A stretch of 35,839 nt of DNA, taken from the NCBI GenBank assembly GCA_037129555.1, contig JBAXUS010000047.1, positions 1-35,839 on the forward strand. Direction: 5' to 3'. The DNA comes from JANXLS01 sp037129555. GTDB taxonomy: Bacteria; Planctomycetota; SZUA-567; H5-PLA8. Shown here one piece after another: positions 1 through 7,164 of the stretch (its first letter is position 1; the number at the start of each line of letters is the position of its first letter). The translations under genes were made by a program, and so were the position numbers. A model generated the notes under the pieces. The model was not told where the DNA came from and made no database searches. It saw only the letters and a list, made by a program, of their open reading frames with translations.

Positions 1-164
1 CGTGACGCTTGCGTGGCATCAGCGGGCAGCGTCCAGACTTTTCCATCACCCGTTTCAAACGCCCCGCGCAACGCTTTCGCGCTCGGAACCGTTTCAGTTT
101 CAGCCGCGCTCGTCGCCCAAGCCAGCAGCGTCAAAGCAATCAAAAAAAATTTAGCTCGCTTCAT
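1..164 (-). CDS. Secreted protein, N-terminal fragment (cut by window edge)
   Basis: Reading the minus strand from an ATG at 164 gives 54 residues before the window ends. It begins MKRAKFFLIALTLLAWATSA and continues AETETVPSAKALRG. This is a typical Sec signal peptide: basic start, hydrophobic core of about 12 residues, small residues before a probable cleavage near A20-A21. The mature part visible (about 33 residues) is too short to place in a family. It is divergent from the heme protein that starts at 417, so the 250 bp between them should hold both promoters. The Shine-Dalgarno site is weak (GAGATGA just upstream). The signal peptide supports a real gene over the overlapping plus-strand frame. 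Confidence 0.6.
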   Translation of the reverse strand, partial: MKRAKFFLIALTLLAWATSAAETETVPSAKALRGAFETGDGKVWTLPADATQAS

Positions 165-416
165 GCGATCATCTCGGTGACGGGTCGGTCCGGTCAAACA
201 AAAATATGTCGGTATACGCACACGCGTTGTACCCCACGCGTCACATCTGCCAAACGAAAATTGAAGGTGAATAAAACACGCGTGAACACGTTTAATTTAC
301 GTGAAGGTAAAAAGCAGTGCTTTTTCTGCGCGGACTTTGGTGTAAAAGAGTGTACCATTTCGTTGGGCCTGTGAGCCGTTTGGGACTTATATTTTTTAGA
401 AGGGAAGGGAAGAACG

Positions 417-830
417 ATGAAGAACAGCAAGAAAACCGCGACGCGCCTCGTCGCCATGTTGGGAGCGATTGCCGCCGTCGCATTGATGGCCCAGCCGATT
501 TTCGCGCAGAAGGCATTCCTGACGAAACTCAAGAAGATGCGCCCGGAATTGGTTGAAAAGAAACTCGCCAATTGCCACATGTGCCACGAATACAGCAAGG
601 AAAAGAAGGAAGAAGCGACCAAGGAAAACTTGAACGCCTTCGGTAAAGACCTGAAAAACGAGCCGGACATGAAGACAATCGTCGGCCTCAAAGACGGCGA
701 CGAACACAAGTTCACCGACGAAGAATTGGCGCTCTTCGAAAAAGGCTTCAACGCCCTCCTCGCCAAAGAAGCCAATGGCTACAAAGCCAAGCTCGACAAA
801 GGCGAAGCCCCGGTCGAACACAAGAAGTAA
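417..830 (+). CDS. Small periplasmic c-type heme protein (single CxxCH)
   Basis: A 137-residue protein with a Sec signal peptide (residues 1-30, probable cleavage after PIFA) and one heme-attachment motif, C53-H-M-C56-H57. It should therefore be exported and carry one covalent heme; Met85 is a possible distal ligand, but that is a guess. The mature protein is very rich in Lys and Glu and has little hydrophobic core outside the motif. This fits a small helical electron carrier or heme-binding protein rather than an enzyme. The start is set by a purine-rich Shine-Dalgarno region (GGAAGGGAAG) about 6 bp upstream. It is a single-gene unit closed by a strong terminator at 860-895. No oxidase or reductase partner is adjacent, so the redox partner is unknown. 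Confidence 0.8.
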   Translation: MKNSKKTATRLVAMLGAIAAVALMAQPIFAQKAFLTKLKKMRPELVEKKLANCHMCHEYSKEKKEEATKENLNAFGKDLKNEPDMKTIVGLKDGDEHKFTDEELALFEKGFNALLAKEANGYKAKLDKGEAPVEHKK

Positions 831-859
831 TCAAAACACAATCTGAGCCACAAAAAAAG

Positions 860-895
860 AGCGGAACGATCCCCACAGATCGTTCCGCTTTTTTT
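860..895 (+). terminator. Rho-independent terminator of the heme protein gene
   Basis: A perfect 12-bp stem (860-871 with 878-889), a 6-nt loop CCCACA and a following run of seven T. It lies about 30 bp after the stop codon of the heme protein gene. Confidence 0.9.
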
Positions 896-901
896 ACGTA
901 A

Positions 902-920
902 AGCCGAATTTCATTCGGCT
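902..920. repeat. AGCCGAAT hairpin repeat
   Basis: AGCCGAAT (902-909), a 3-nt loop, and ATTCGGCT (913-920). The same AGCCGA-type palindrome occurs at 1240-1262 and twice at 7044-7107, so it belongs to a dispersed family and is not specific to this gene. Confidence 0.6.
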
Positions 921-1054
921 CAATCGTTCGCAATAGTGACTAACAAGTCAGTAGTGTGAACGCCCCATTCGTCCTCTGAGTCCCCATGTCTCATTTCGTC
1001 ATGAAGCATGAACAGCTGACTTGTCATTAACCGGAATGCGCCGTTCGCTGTCAA

Positions 1055-1197
1055 CCCCGAAGGGGCAAAATGCGATAGCCCAGGGCAACGCCCTGGGAAT
1101 TGAAACGCGATGCTGTAAGCCCCGAAAGGGCGAAATAATGTAGCCCAGGGCGTAAACCCTGGGAATCGATGCGCGAATCGTTGAAGCCCTGAAGGGG
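1055..1197. repeat. About 65-bp tandem array of alternating palindromes
   Basis: Two palindromes alternate. Type A is CCCCgaaGGGG-like, at about 1055-1065, 1119-1131 and 1186-1197. Type B is CCCAGGGC-n-GCCCTGGG, at 1079-1097 and 1144-1163. Both recur at about 65 bp, giving just over two tandem units. Between type A and B copies there is a conserved spacer reading roughly gcgaaataatgtag. This array explains most of the 465 bp gap between the heme protein and the next gene. The short open frames through it are by-products of the repeats. Similar palindromes are, from memory, common between genes in planctomycete-type genomes. Confidence 0.8.
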
Positions 1198-1230
1198 CGA
1201 CATAAATTCTCCAGACACTGGACGCACCTC

Positions 1231-1262
1231 AAAACAAAAAGAGCCGAATCCAATTCGGCTCT
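1231..1262 (-). terminator. Terminator of the Tyr/Pro-rich protein gene
   Basis: A 10-bp stem (AGAGCCGAAT at 1240-1249 with ATTCGGCTCT at 1253-1262). On the minus strand it is followed by TTTTTGTTTT (1231-1240). It lies about 35 bp beyond the stop of the minus-strand gene ending at 1296. The stem also belongs to the AGCCGA palindrome family. Confidence 0.8.
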
Positions 1263-1295
1263 TTCAGTCACAAATAATAGTAGGTTAAATAACCT

Positions 1296-1811
1296 TTAGT
1301 GCCGACTGCGGAAGTTCAAATCCAAGCCAAAACTCGGCGAGGAGTAACGCGGCGCACAGTAGTTCGGCGTACAGTAATTAGGCGAGTAGTAGTTCGGTGT
1401 GTAGTAATTCGAGTACGTATACGTCGGCGCACAATAAGTCGGCACCCACACGCGTACAGTCCGGTTTTCATACTGCGCCGGAACGCAGTACTCGCGCCAT
1501 CCCGGCTGGCTGACACAAACCGTTTGAGCATATCCATTGATGTAGCGCGTTTCATATCGGCCTTCCTGCCAGCGGCGTTCTGTGCGCTCCGACGCGACCA
1601 AGACGCGTTCGACGCGAGTCTCATAATAGCCCGAGCTAACAGGCGCTGTGTAAACGGGCGCGCTGTAAACCGGCGGGGCATAGTGCGGCGAATAACCACC
1701 CCCGAAACCAATCCCCACATCTACATGCGTCGCCGCCTGAGCCGTTCCAGCTACCACGCACACCACCAACGCAACCAGCCCCATCCATCGTGTCGTCATC
1801 GTCTGATTCAT
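1296..1811 (-). CDS. Secreted Tyr/Pro/Cys-rich low-complexity protein
   Basis: A 171-residue protein starting MNQTMTTRWMG. This ATG is preferred to one 26 codons upstream because it has a GGGGGAG Shine-Dalgarno site about 6 bp before it and opens directly into a signal peptide ending TAQA. The mature part has three zones. The first is a Gly/Tyr/Pro segment with repeated (A)PVY units. The middle (about residues 60-120) is charged and more regular, with ETRVERVLVASERTERR. The tail repeats NYYxPNY and NYCxPNY. Such Tyr/Pro/Cys repeats suggest a cell-surface or envelope protein that may cross-link or stick, but no function is established. It is a single-gene unit with its own terminator. Confidence 0.7.
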   Translation of the reverse strand: MNQTMTTRWMGLVALVVCVVAGTAQAATHVDVGIGFGGGYSPHYAPPVYSAPVYTAPVSSGYYETRVERVLVASERTERRWQEGRYETRYINGYAQTVCVSQPGWREYCVPAQYENRTVRVWVPTYCAPTYTYSNYYTPNYYSPNYCTPNYCAPRYSSPSFGLDLNFRSRH

Positions 1812-2136
1812 GGCCGTCTCCCCCAGTTTTAAACCCATTCCCATCGGCATCCTCTGCCGTATATGATAACGATTAAGAAGTGCATCCATTCAAAAAATAG
1901 TTTATAAAATTAAATAAATTAATTATAGCGTCCGATAACGAGGTATAAATGTGCAGGTGTGTCCGATAATAGATATTTAATGACCTATAATGTACTATCG
2001 ACACTAATCAAGCCGAGATTTCGGAGTTCCCATTTCGTTCGATAAACTGCCCATTTCAAGTCGAATCACGGCGTATTCCTAGTAAGCTGCGACTCGTATA
2101 GTTGGATTCACCTTATCAAGAAGGGATGTTTGAAAC
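1812..2136. other. Divergent intergenic region with AT-rich promoter area
   Basis: A 325-bp gap between the divergently transcribed Tyr/Pro-rich gene and the dehydrogenase gene. It contains an A/T-rich stretch (about 1895-1930), a TATAAT at 1986-1991 that could serve as a plus-strand -10 box (no good -35 seen), and a 9-bp direct repeat GTCCGATAA at 1930-1938 and 1961-1969. The repeats are 31 bp apart, about three helical turns, which would suit a regulator binding on one DNA face. No gene was seen. Confidence 0.35.
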
Positions 2137-3171
2137 ATGCTCGGACTTGTCAATTTCTCCTCCACGCCCCATTCCGTCGAACTGCGCGACGTCAACGAAC
2201 CGGAATTCGGCGACACCGACGTCCTGCTCGCCGTCCAAGCCGTCGGCGTCTGCGGCAGCGACCTGCATCAGTACCACGGATCGCACAGCTGGAAAGTCAA
2301 CTACCCCGTCGTCCTCGGCCACGAATTCGGCGGAGTGATCGCCAAAGCCGGAAAGAATGTCAAAGCCTTTAAAGAAGGTGACCGCGTCGTCAGCGAAACG
2401 GCGGCGGTGCTGCCGGAGAATTCGCCCTTCGTCAAATCAGGCCTCTACAACCTCGACCCCAACCGCCTCGGCTTCGGCTACGGCGTCAACGGCGCGATGA
2501 CTCAATACGCCCGCGTCCCCGAACGCTGCCTCCACAAAATTCCCGACGGCCTCTCGTACGAAAAAGCCGCGCTGACCGAACCCTGCTGCGTGGCTTACAA
2601 CGCCGTCTGCAACAACGCCCACATCAAGCCCGGCGACAGCGTCGTCGTCATCGGACCCGGCCCCATCGGTCTGCTCTGCGCCGCGATGGCCAAACTCTGC
2701 GGCGCAAGCCCGCTCATCGTCGTCGGTACAAAAGCCGACACAAAGCGCCTTGAATTCGCGAAGCAAATCGGTGCAATGCACACGCTCGGCGCGAACGGCG
2801 AAGACGTGGCTGCATTCATGAAAACAGTCGGCGATGGCTACGGAGTGGACTGTGTGATCGACGCAGCCGGAGTCAGCGCGACGTTGCGCAGCGCGTTGGA
2901 ATGGGTCCGCCCGAATGGCCAGGTCAGCAAAGTCGGCTGGGGCCCGCAGCCCTGCAACTTCTCGCTCGATTTGCTGGTCCAGAAAGCCGTCTCACTAAAA
3001 GGCAGCTTCAGTCACAACTGGCCGATGTGGGAAAAAGTTCTCGGCATGCTGGCGAGCGGCCAACTCAACATGGACCCAATTCTCAGCCGCGTCGCGCCGC
3101 TCACCGAATGGAAAAGCTGCTTCGACGGGATGCAGTCAGGCGATCTCGTCAAAGCCGTTTTGAAACCGTAA
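2137..3171 (+). CDS. Zinc-type medium-chain dehydrogenase without structural zinc site
   Basis: A 344-residue member of the medium-chain alcohol/sorbitol dehydrogenase family, predicted to oxidise a polyol, sugar or alcohol with NAD(P). The catalytic zinc ligands are present: C39 in GVCGSD, H62-E63 in GHE and E148 in TEP. The Rossmann motif GPGPIG is at 173-178. The lobe that normally holds the structural zinc (about 88-110) has no cysteine: it reads AAVLPENSPFVKSGLYN where relatives have CxxCxxC and a fourth Cys. The surrounding GFGYGVNGAMTQYARVP (112-128) is otherwise typical. The start has AAGGG about 11 bp upstream. It is a single-gene unit ending at a long hairpin; the substrate cannot be read from context. 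Confidence 0.85.
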   Translation: MLGLVNFSSTPHSVELRDVNEPEFGDTDVLLAVQAVGVCGSDLHQYHGSHSWKVNYPVVLGHEFGGVIAKAGKNVKAFKEGDRVVSETAAVLPENSPFVKSGLYNLDPNRLGFGYGVNGAMTQYARVPERCLHKIPDGLSYEKAALTEPCCVAYNAVCNNAHIKPGDSVVVIGPGPIGLLCAAMAKLCGASPLIVVGTKADTKRLEFAKQIGAMHTLGANGEDVAAFMKTVGDGYGVDCVIDAAGVSATLRSALEWVRPNGQVSKVGWGPQPCNFSLDLLVQKAVSLKGSFSHNWPMWEKVLGMLASGQLNMDPILSRVAPLTEWKSCFDGMQSGDLVKAVLKP

Positions 3172-3178
3172 CATCATT

Positions 3179-3220
3179 GTTTCGGGTTTCGTGTCGTCAT
3201 CCCAACACGAAACCCGAAAC
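3179..3220. terminator. Bidirectional hairpin between convergent genes
   Basis: A perfect 16-bp inverted repeat (GTTTCGGGTTTCGTGT at 3179-3194 with its complement at 3205-3220) around a 10-nt loop. It sits between the convergent dehydrogenase and PDZ genes, where it could stop both transcripts. Neither side has a real T run, so it may work as a barrier or be a dispersed repeat. Confidence 0.6.
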
Positions 3221-3226
3221 ATGCCG

Positions 3227-4339
3227 TTAAAACTTCACCGGACCATCGTCGTCAGGGTCGATGGTCTTTAACTTGGGTTTGGGTTCAGTGCGGGGGAACG
3301 ATTTCCCCAACTGCATGGATTGCGAGAACGAGATGCTTGAATTGGCCACACGATAATCGTTCCACTTTTTCATCTGCTCGTCGTTTAAAACGCCCACCAA
3401 ATCAGCTGCCGCCGCATCAGTGTGTTTCTTTGCCTGTTCATTAATTTGGTTGTTCATCGTAAAGCCAAATCCATTGCTTCTGCGATTGCCTTTCGGCTGT
3501 TCATTCGCCACCTCAATGCTTAGCGCCTTCGCATGCTTGGCCAAAATCTCGCGGACTTTCGTGCGCTGGGTGTCGTCCAGTTTCAACTCCTTCGCCAATC
3601 CGTCGCTCAATTCAAGCGCACTGACTTTCAGTTCCGTGCGCGACGTCATGTCGCCACCCGCTCCGGGACTATCGAGTTGCTTTTCCGCATGCCCCGGCGC
3701 GTCCGGCGCGTTCAGTTCAACTTTAAATTTCAACAGTTCTCCGTGGCGGGAGAGCATGATGTCGTGAGCGCCCGGAGCCGCATTTTTCACAGCTTCAATC
3801 AGCGCCTTGGGCGTGGTAATGGGTTTGTCGTCGAATGTCGTAATCGCGTCACCCACTTTGATCCCAGCACTATCAGCGGGTGAATGCGGGAAGACGTTCA
3901 TCACGAACGCACCTTCTTTGACTTCATTCTTGAAGCGCGTCTTCAACTCGTCGCTGATTTCATCGACTCCAACCCCGAGCGACGGCTTGCGCCCCACGCG
4001 ACCCATTCCCGGAAAATTCTGCTCGAGATTGGGAATCGGCGGCATCTCAAAACCGAAGCCGTCGTTGTTATCCATCATACGCTTGCGAGCTTCATCTAGG
4101 AACCGCTCGAAGTCATCGTTCTTGAAATTGAAATTTTTCCGAACCGACGGCGTCTTCATCACACGCCCCTCATTGCCTTCCATCTCAGCGATTTTCTTTT
4201 CCAATTGATTGACGCGTTCCTCCAACTTCTTCGCACGCGATTCCCAATCGTTGGGAGCCGCTTCTCCAGCGCTCACCCCAACTGCAAGAATCCATGTGGC
4301 CACAGCAACCATCGAAACAACACTCTTCACGTACATCAT
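3227..4339 (-). CDS. Exported coiled-coil / PDZ-domain protein
   Basis: A 370-residue protein from MMYVKSVVSM; an upstream extension of 42 codons is rejected because this ATG has a perfect AGGAGG 6 bp before it. Residues 1-28 form a signal peptide (to GEAA). Residues about 33-55 are a short coiled coil (RAKKLEERVNQLEKKIAEM). Residues about 118-210 form a PDZ domain (LGVGVDEISD, then a GAFVMNVFPHSPADSAGIKV core and VGDAITTFDDKP). The C-terminal third has a helical segment around ELKLDDTQRTKVREILAKHA and LNDEQMKKWNDYR, similar to the LTxxQ-type periplasmic stress proteins. No protease domain is present, so it is likely an adaptor or sensor that binds C-terminal peptides in the periplasm. Partner unknown. 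Confidence 0.75.
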   Translation of the reverse strand: MMYVKSVVSMVAVATWILAVGVSAGEAAPNDWESRAKKLEERVNQLEKKIAEMEGNEGRVMKTPSVRKNFNFKNDDFERFLDEARKRMMDNNDGFGFEMPPIPNLEQNFPGMGRVGRKPSLGVGVDEISDELKTRFKNEVKEGAFVMNVFPHSPADSAGIKVGDAITTFDDKPITTPKALIEAVKNAAPGAHDIMLSRHGELLKFKVELNAPDAPGHAEKQLDSPGAGGDMTSRTELKVSALELSDGLAKELKLDDTQRTKVREILAKHAKALSIEVANEQPKGNRRSNGFGFTMNNQINEQAKKHTDAAAADLVGVLNDEQMKKWNDYRVANSSISFSQSMQLGKSFPRTEPKPKLKTIDPDDDGPVKF

Positions 4340-4775
4340 AGTGCGCCTCCTTTCGTAACTGAATCTGAAGTGTGAATGGCGAGCAACTGCATCTGTCCGG
4401 CGCATCACGAAAAACCAGCGCGGATCGTTAAGTAATGGATGCTCGGGCCATTCTCGACATGACAAAGACGCTGAGAAAATGGAGATTCTTCATCAAAATT
4501 TCGTGTGATGAACACGAGTCTCTCAATGAGAGTCACAAGGAGGATCGCGCAAAAAAATCAGCCTTCGCACGGATTTGTAAGGGAATTGAGGTGTTTTAGA
4601 CCGTTTTTATAACATTTTTATTATCAAATCTCATCAAATAGCCGATTTTCCCTCTGGAGAACCATTGACTCCCCTATGAAAGTGGGCATAGTTAATGTTG
4701 TTCCATAGAGCGGGCACGCGGCGAAACCAGACGTGGCGGCCCGGAAACGTTCAATTTTTTTGAGGAGGGTCGTCG
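4340..4775. other. Divergent intergenic region (PDZ gene / SWIB gene)
   Basis: A 436-bp gap. It contains a small palindrome CTCTCAATGAGAG around 4521-4533, then AAGGAGG (4539-4545) without any usable start codon after it. A strongly A/T-rich segment follows at about 4590-4640. The candidate SWIB promoter is listed separately. No gene was supported on either strand. Confidence 0.4.
4665..4693 (+). promoter_or_regulatory. Candidate promoter of the SWIB gene
   Basis: TTGACT (4665-4670), a 17-bp spacer, then ATAGTT (4688-4693), about 80 bp before the SWIB start. The -35 box is good and the -10 is mediocre. It implies a leader of about 75 nt. Confidence 0.35.
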
Positions 4776-5099
4776 ATGGCCACGAAGGAAAAGAAACCTG
4801 TCCGCAAGCCGAACGCAGCGTTTATGAAGCCGTTGCAGCCGGATGAAGCGTTGGCGAAAGTTGTCGGCAAAGACGCGCTTCCGCGCACCGAAGTCACCAA
4901 AAAGGTGTGGGCCTACATCAAGAAGCACAAGCTTCAGGACCCGGCAGCAAAGCGCAACATCATTGCGGACGAAAAGCTCCTGGCGATTTTCGGCGGCAAG
5001 AAGGTTGTCGACATGTTCGAGATGACCAAGCTGATTGGCGCGCACTTCGTCAAGGAAGCCAAAGAAGTCAAAGAAGTCAAAGCAAAAGCCAGTAAGTAA
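4776..5099 (+). CDS. SWIB/MDM2-domain protein
   Basis: A 107-residue basic protein with a SWIB fold at about residues 17-92: FMKPLQPDEALAKVVG, then TKKVWAYIKKHKLQDP, RNIIADEKLLAIFG and MFEMTKLIGAHF. These are the usual SWIB blocks in the usual order. A Lys-rich N-terminus and a Lys/Glu/Ala repeat tail (KEAKEVKEVKAKASK) flank the domain. In eukaryotes SWIB occurs in chromatin-remodelling complexes. In bacteria small SWIB proteins are known in chlamydiae and some relatives, where a role in nucleoid or topoisomerase-linked functions is suspected. DNA association here is inference from charge and family. The start is marked by GAGGAGG about 7 bp upstream. It is a single-gene unit followed by a long hairpin. 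Confidence 0.9.
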   Translation: MATKEKKPVRKPNAAFMKPLQPDEALAKVVGKDALPRTEVTKKVWAYIKKHKLQDPAAKRNIIADEKLLAIFGGKKVVDMFEMTKLIGAHFVKEAKEVKEVKAKASK

Positions 5100-5110
5100 A
5101 TTCACGTTGC

Positions 5111-5148
5111 CTGAATGCCGAGCGGCGTTTTCCGCTCTCGGCATTCAG
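5111..5148 (+). terminator. Hairpin after the SWIB gene
   Basis: CTGAATGCCGAG (5111-5122) pairs with CTCGGCATTCAG (5137-5148), and an inner CGG/CCG extends the stem across a 2-nt bulge. It begins 11 bp after the stop. There is no T run, so it may be an attenuator, an mRNA 3'-end stabiliser or a weak terminator. Confidence 0.55.
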
Positions 5149-5169
5149 GGCGGCGGAGAGCGCTTGCAG

Positions 5170-5198
5170 TTGCCTTCTGAAACACGATCCGTTATGAC
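5170..5198 (+). promoter_or_regulatory. Candidate leaderless promoter of the DUF2752 gene
   Basis: TTGCCT (5170-5175), 17-bp spacer, TATGAC (5193-5198), then exactly 6 bp before the ATG at 5205. The same geometry occurs before three antitoxin genes in this window. No Shine-Dalgarno site is present, so transcription may start at the start codon. Confidence 0.4.
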
Positions 5199-5204
5199 GC
5201 ACGT

Positions 5205-5606
5205 ATGCTGCTAAAACTGCTCCGATATATCACCATTTGGATCGCGCTGGGAGCCGCCGGAGTCTTGGTGGTCAGCGCGATTTTTGAACCGGAGACGCTG
5301 CCGAAATTGCAGCTCTGCTCGTTCAAACAATACACCGGCCATCCCTGCCCCGGCTGCGGCTTGACGCGTTCCTTCTGCGCCATTTCGCACGGTCGCTTCG
5401 GTGACGCGCTGCACTTCAATCCCTTCGGTTTCATCTTCTACGCCGCAGTCATCAGCATCGCACTCTGGCCCATCCTGACCCATTTCTTTCCCAAGCTCAA
5501 AATCTGGTTCGATCAAACCAACGCCTTCGCCTGGGGAGCCCCGATCACATTCGGACTGATGATCCTCTTCGGCATCATCCGAATTTTCACCGGGCCAAAC
5601 GTGTGA
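5205..5606 (+). CDS. DUF2752-family membrane protein
   Basis: A 133-residue inner-membrane protein with about three hydrophobic segments (9-27, 73-95, 111-128). The DUF2752 signature is clear: C38, then TGHPCPGCGLTRS at 44-56 (C48 and C51), then C58 and a following HFNPFGF segment. The CPxCG pair lies just outside the first membrane segment and may bind metal or form a disulfide; the family has no agreed function. The start lacks a Shine-Dalgarno site but sits 6 bp after a plausible -10 box (see the promoter at 5170-5198). It is transcribed in the same direction as the SWIB gene, 105 bp downstream, but a hairpin and its own promoter suggest separate control. Confidence 0.85.
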   Translation: MLLKLLRYITIWIALGAAGVLVVSAIFEPETLPKLQLCSFKQYTGHPCPGCGLTRSFCAISHGRFGDALHFNPFGFIFYAAVISIALWPILTHFFPKLKIWFDQTNAFAWGAPITFGLMILFGIIRIFTGPNV

Positions 5607-5614
5607 CACCGAAA

Positions 5615-5855
5615 ACGGCGAACAGCTTTTTTAAACCGCGAATAACGCGAATTGACGCGAATCTTCGCGAATTTTTTTAGAGGGAAATATCACGCGCTCA
5701 TTGCCAATAGCCGCGCGCAAACAAATGGCATCTGCCTGTGAATCTTGTTTCATCCACTAAAATCAATTCATGCCGTTCCCCCTAAAAACTATTCGCGAAA
5801 ATTCGCGTCAATTCGCGTTATTCGCGGTTAAAAGCCGTTGCTGTTCGCCGTTCGC
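5615..5855. repeat. Long inverted repeat, MITE-like, with GCGAAT motifs
   Basis: Two arms of roughly 60 bp (about 5618-5681 and 5784-5853) are near-perfect inverse copies separated by about 100 bp. Each arm contains spaced CGCGAAT units, for example AACCGCGAATAACGCGAATT in the left arm and its complement in the right. Only a few mismatches are visible (one in the central ATCTTCGCG/ATTTTCGCG block). The whole piece could fold as a cruciform or be a small non-autonomous mobile element. It fills most of the 392-bp gap between the DUF2752 gene and the oxidoreductase gene; the rest (5856-5998) looks like ordinary promoter space. A related tract is at 15951-15994. Confidence 0.75.
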
Positions 5856-5998
5856 TGTTGCCTTTCGCCGTTTTCGCTGTCCCCGCAAAACATCAAGACT
5901 TTTGCGCTTTTACGCGACTGGTCATCCCCCATTTTGCACTATAATCCAATTCATTATCCCGGCATTTTATTCGTGGTCCGCGAAAGGAGATTCAGTCG

Positions 5999-7039
5999 AT
6001 GGCGATTCGTGTGGGCGTAATTGGTCTTGGTTTCATGGGCAGGACCCATCTCGATATTCACCTCAACAATCCGCGCGCGGAGGTCACGGCGTATTGTGAT
6101 TTCGATCCGAATCGCACCAAAGGAAATCTGTCCACAGGCGGCGGAAATGTGGGCAATACGAAAAAATTAAACGTCGATCCGACGAAAGTCAAAGCATACT
6201 GCGATCCCGACGAACTCATCGCCGATCCGAACGTGGATGCCGTGGACATCTGTTTGCCGACGTACATGCACGCCGACATCGCGATCAAGGCCTTGAAAGC
6301 CAACAAATATGTGCTGTGCGAAAAGCCGCTGACGGTTGATTTGAAAGAGGCCGACCGAATTGTTGCCGCGTCGAAAAAATCAAAAGTATTCATCATGCCC
6401 GCTCACTGCATGCGCTTCTGGCCGGAGTGGACATGGCTGAAAAAAGCGATTGTGTCAAAAGAGTTCGGCAAGCTTCATTCAGCAACGTTCAAGCGCTTTG
6501 CCGCTGCGCCGGGATGGTCCGCGAACAATTGGATTTTGAATCCCAAATTGTCAGGCGCAGCGCTCTTCGATCTTCATATTCATGACGCTGATTTTGTGCG
6601 CTTTGCTTTCGGAAATCCACAGGCCGTGTTCTCCGTCGGCAACGGTGGAAAATCCACGCGCGACGGAATCGATCATGTGGTGACAAGTTATCTCTTCAAA
6701 AATCCGAAGCTGGTCGTCGTTGCTGAAGGCGGCTGGAATGCCGACACATCCTACCCCTTCACGATGCGCTACACAGCCGTGTTTGACAACGCCACAGTGG
6801 ACTTCGATGCCGCGCGCGAAGGCAAAGTGCTGATGCTGCATCGCAAAGGCGAAAAGGAAAGCGAAGTCGTGAAAGTCGCAACGCAGAACGGTTGGGAACT
6901 CGAAATCGATTATTTCCTGGAGTGCATCCAGAACAAAAAGAAGCCGAAGGTGATCACGGTCCAAGACGCCCGCGATTCAATCGCGCTCGTTCACGCCGAA
7001 GCGAAATCCGTCCGCGAACGCAAGATCGTCAAAATCTAA
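5999..7039 (+). CDS. Gfo/Idh/MocA-family oxidoreductase
   Basis: A 346-residue NAD(P)-dependent oxidoreductase. The N-terminal Rossmann motif GLGFMG is at 9-14. The family EKP motif, whose lysine takes part in catalysis, is at 108-110 in YVLCEKPLTVDLKEAD. The C-terminal substrate domain carries GALFDLHIHDADFVRF-type residues (about 187-202: D191, H193, H195, D196), which fits a sugar-type substrate and a catalytic His. Members oxidise, reduce or epimerise sugars and inositols. The exact substrate cannot be told here. The start has AAAGGAGA 8 bp upstream. It is a single-gene unit; the secreted DUF3472-like gene follows after paired hairpins. Confidence 0.9.
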   Translation: MAIRVGVIGLGFMGRTHLDIHLNNPRAEVTAYCDFDPNRTKGNLSTGGGNVGNTKKLNVDPTKVKAYCDPDELIADPNVDAVDICLPTYMHADIAIKALKANKYVLCEKPLTVDLKEADRIVAASKKSKVFIMPAHCMRFWPEWTWLKKAIVSKEFGKLHSATFKRFAAAPGWSANNWILNPKLSGAALFDLHIHDADFVRFAFGNPQAVFSVGNGGKSTRDGIDHVVTSYLFKNPKLVVVAEGGWNADTSYPFTMRYTAVFDNATVDFDAAREGKVLMLHRKGEKESEVVKVATQNGWELEIDYFLECIQNKKKPKVITVQDARDSIALVHAEAKSVRERKIVKI

Positions 7040-7043
7040 ACGT

Positions 7044-7107
7044 GTAGAGCCGATTTTTAATCGGCTCATTCTCGCGCCTGTTAAGCCGATTAAAAATTGG
7101 CTCTACT
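7044..7107. repeat. Mirror-image pair of AGCCGATT hairpins
   Basis: The first element (7044-7067) reads GTAGAGCC, then a self-complementary AGCCGATT/AATCGGCT hairpin. The second (about 7083-7107) is its inverse copy ending GGCTCTAC. Each can fold alone, or the two can pair into one long stem. Same family as 902-920 and 1240-1262. They lie just after the oxidoreductase gene and may double as its terminator. Confidence 0.7.
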
Positions 7108-7164
7108 CTACGTGGTTTCGCTAAAGCTGTGCTTGGGTCCATAACTTGAAAAAGGTCTTCAACT

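Noticed and set aside
9..374. Plus-strand open frame of 121 codons at the window start
   Set aside because: Overlaps the signal-peptide-coding minus-strand gene at 1-164; composition is Arg/Ser-rich like a shadow frame and no ribosome site is visible.
194..775. Minus-strand frame of 193 codons
   Set aside because: Antisense to the heme protein gene, which has a signal peptide, a CxxCH motif, a Shine-Dalgarno site and a terminator.
999..1271. Minus-strand frame of 90 codons
   Set aside because: Lies on the tandem palindrome array and a terminator, so its coding look comes from repeats.
5770..6099. Plus-strand frame of 109 codons
   Set aside because: Runs through one arm of the inverted repeat and into the oxidoreductase gene in another frame.
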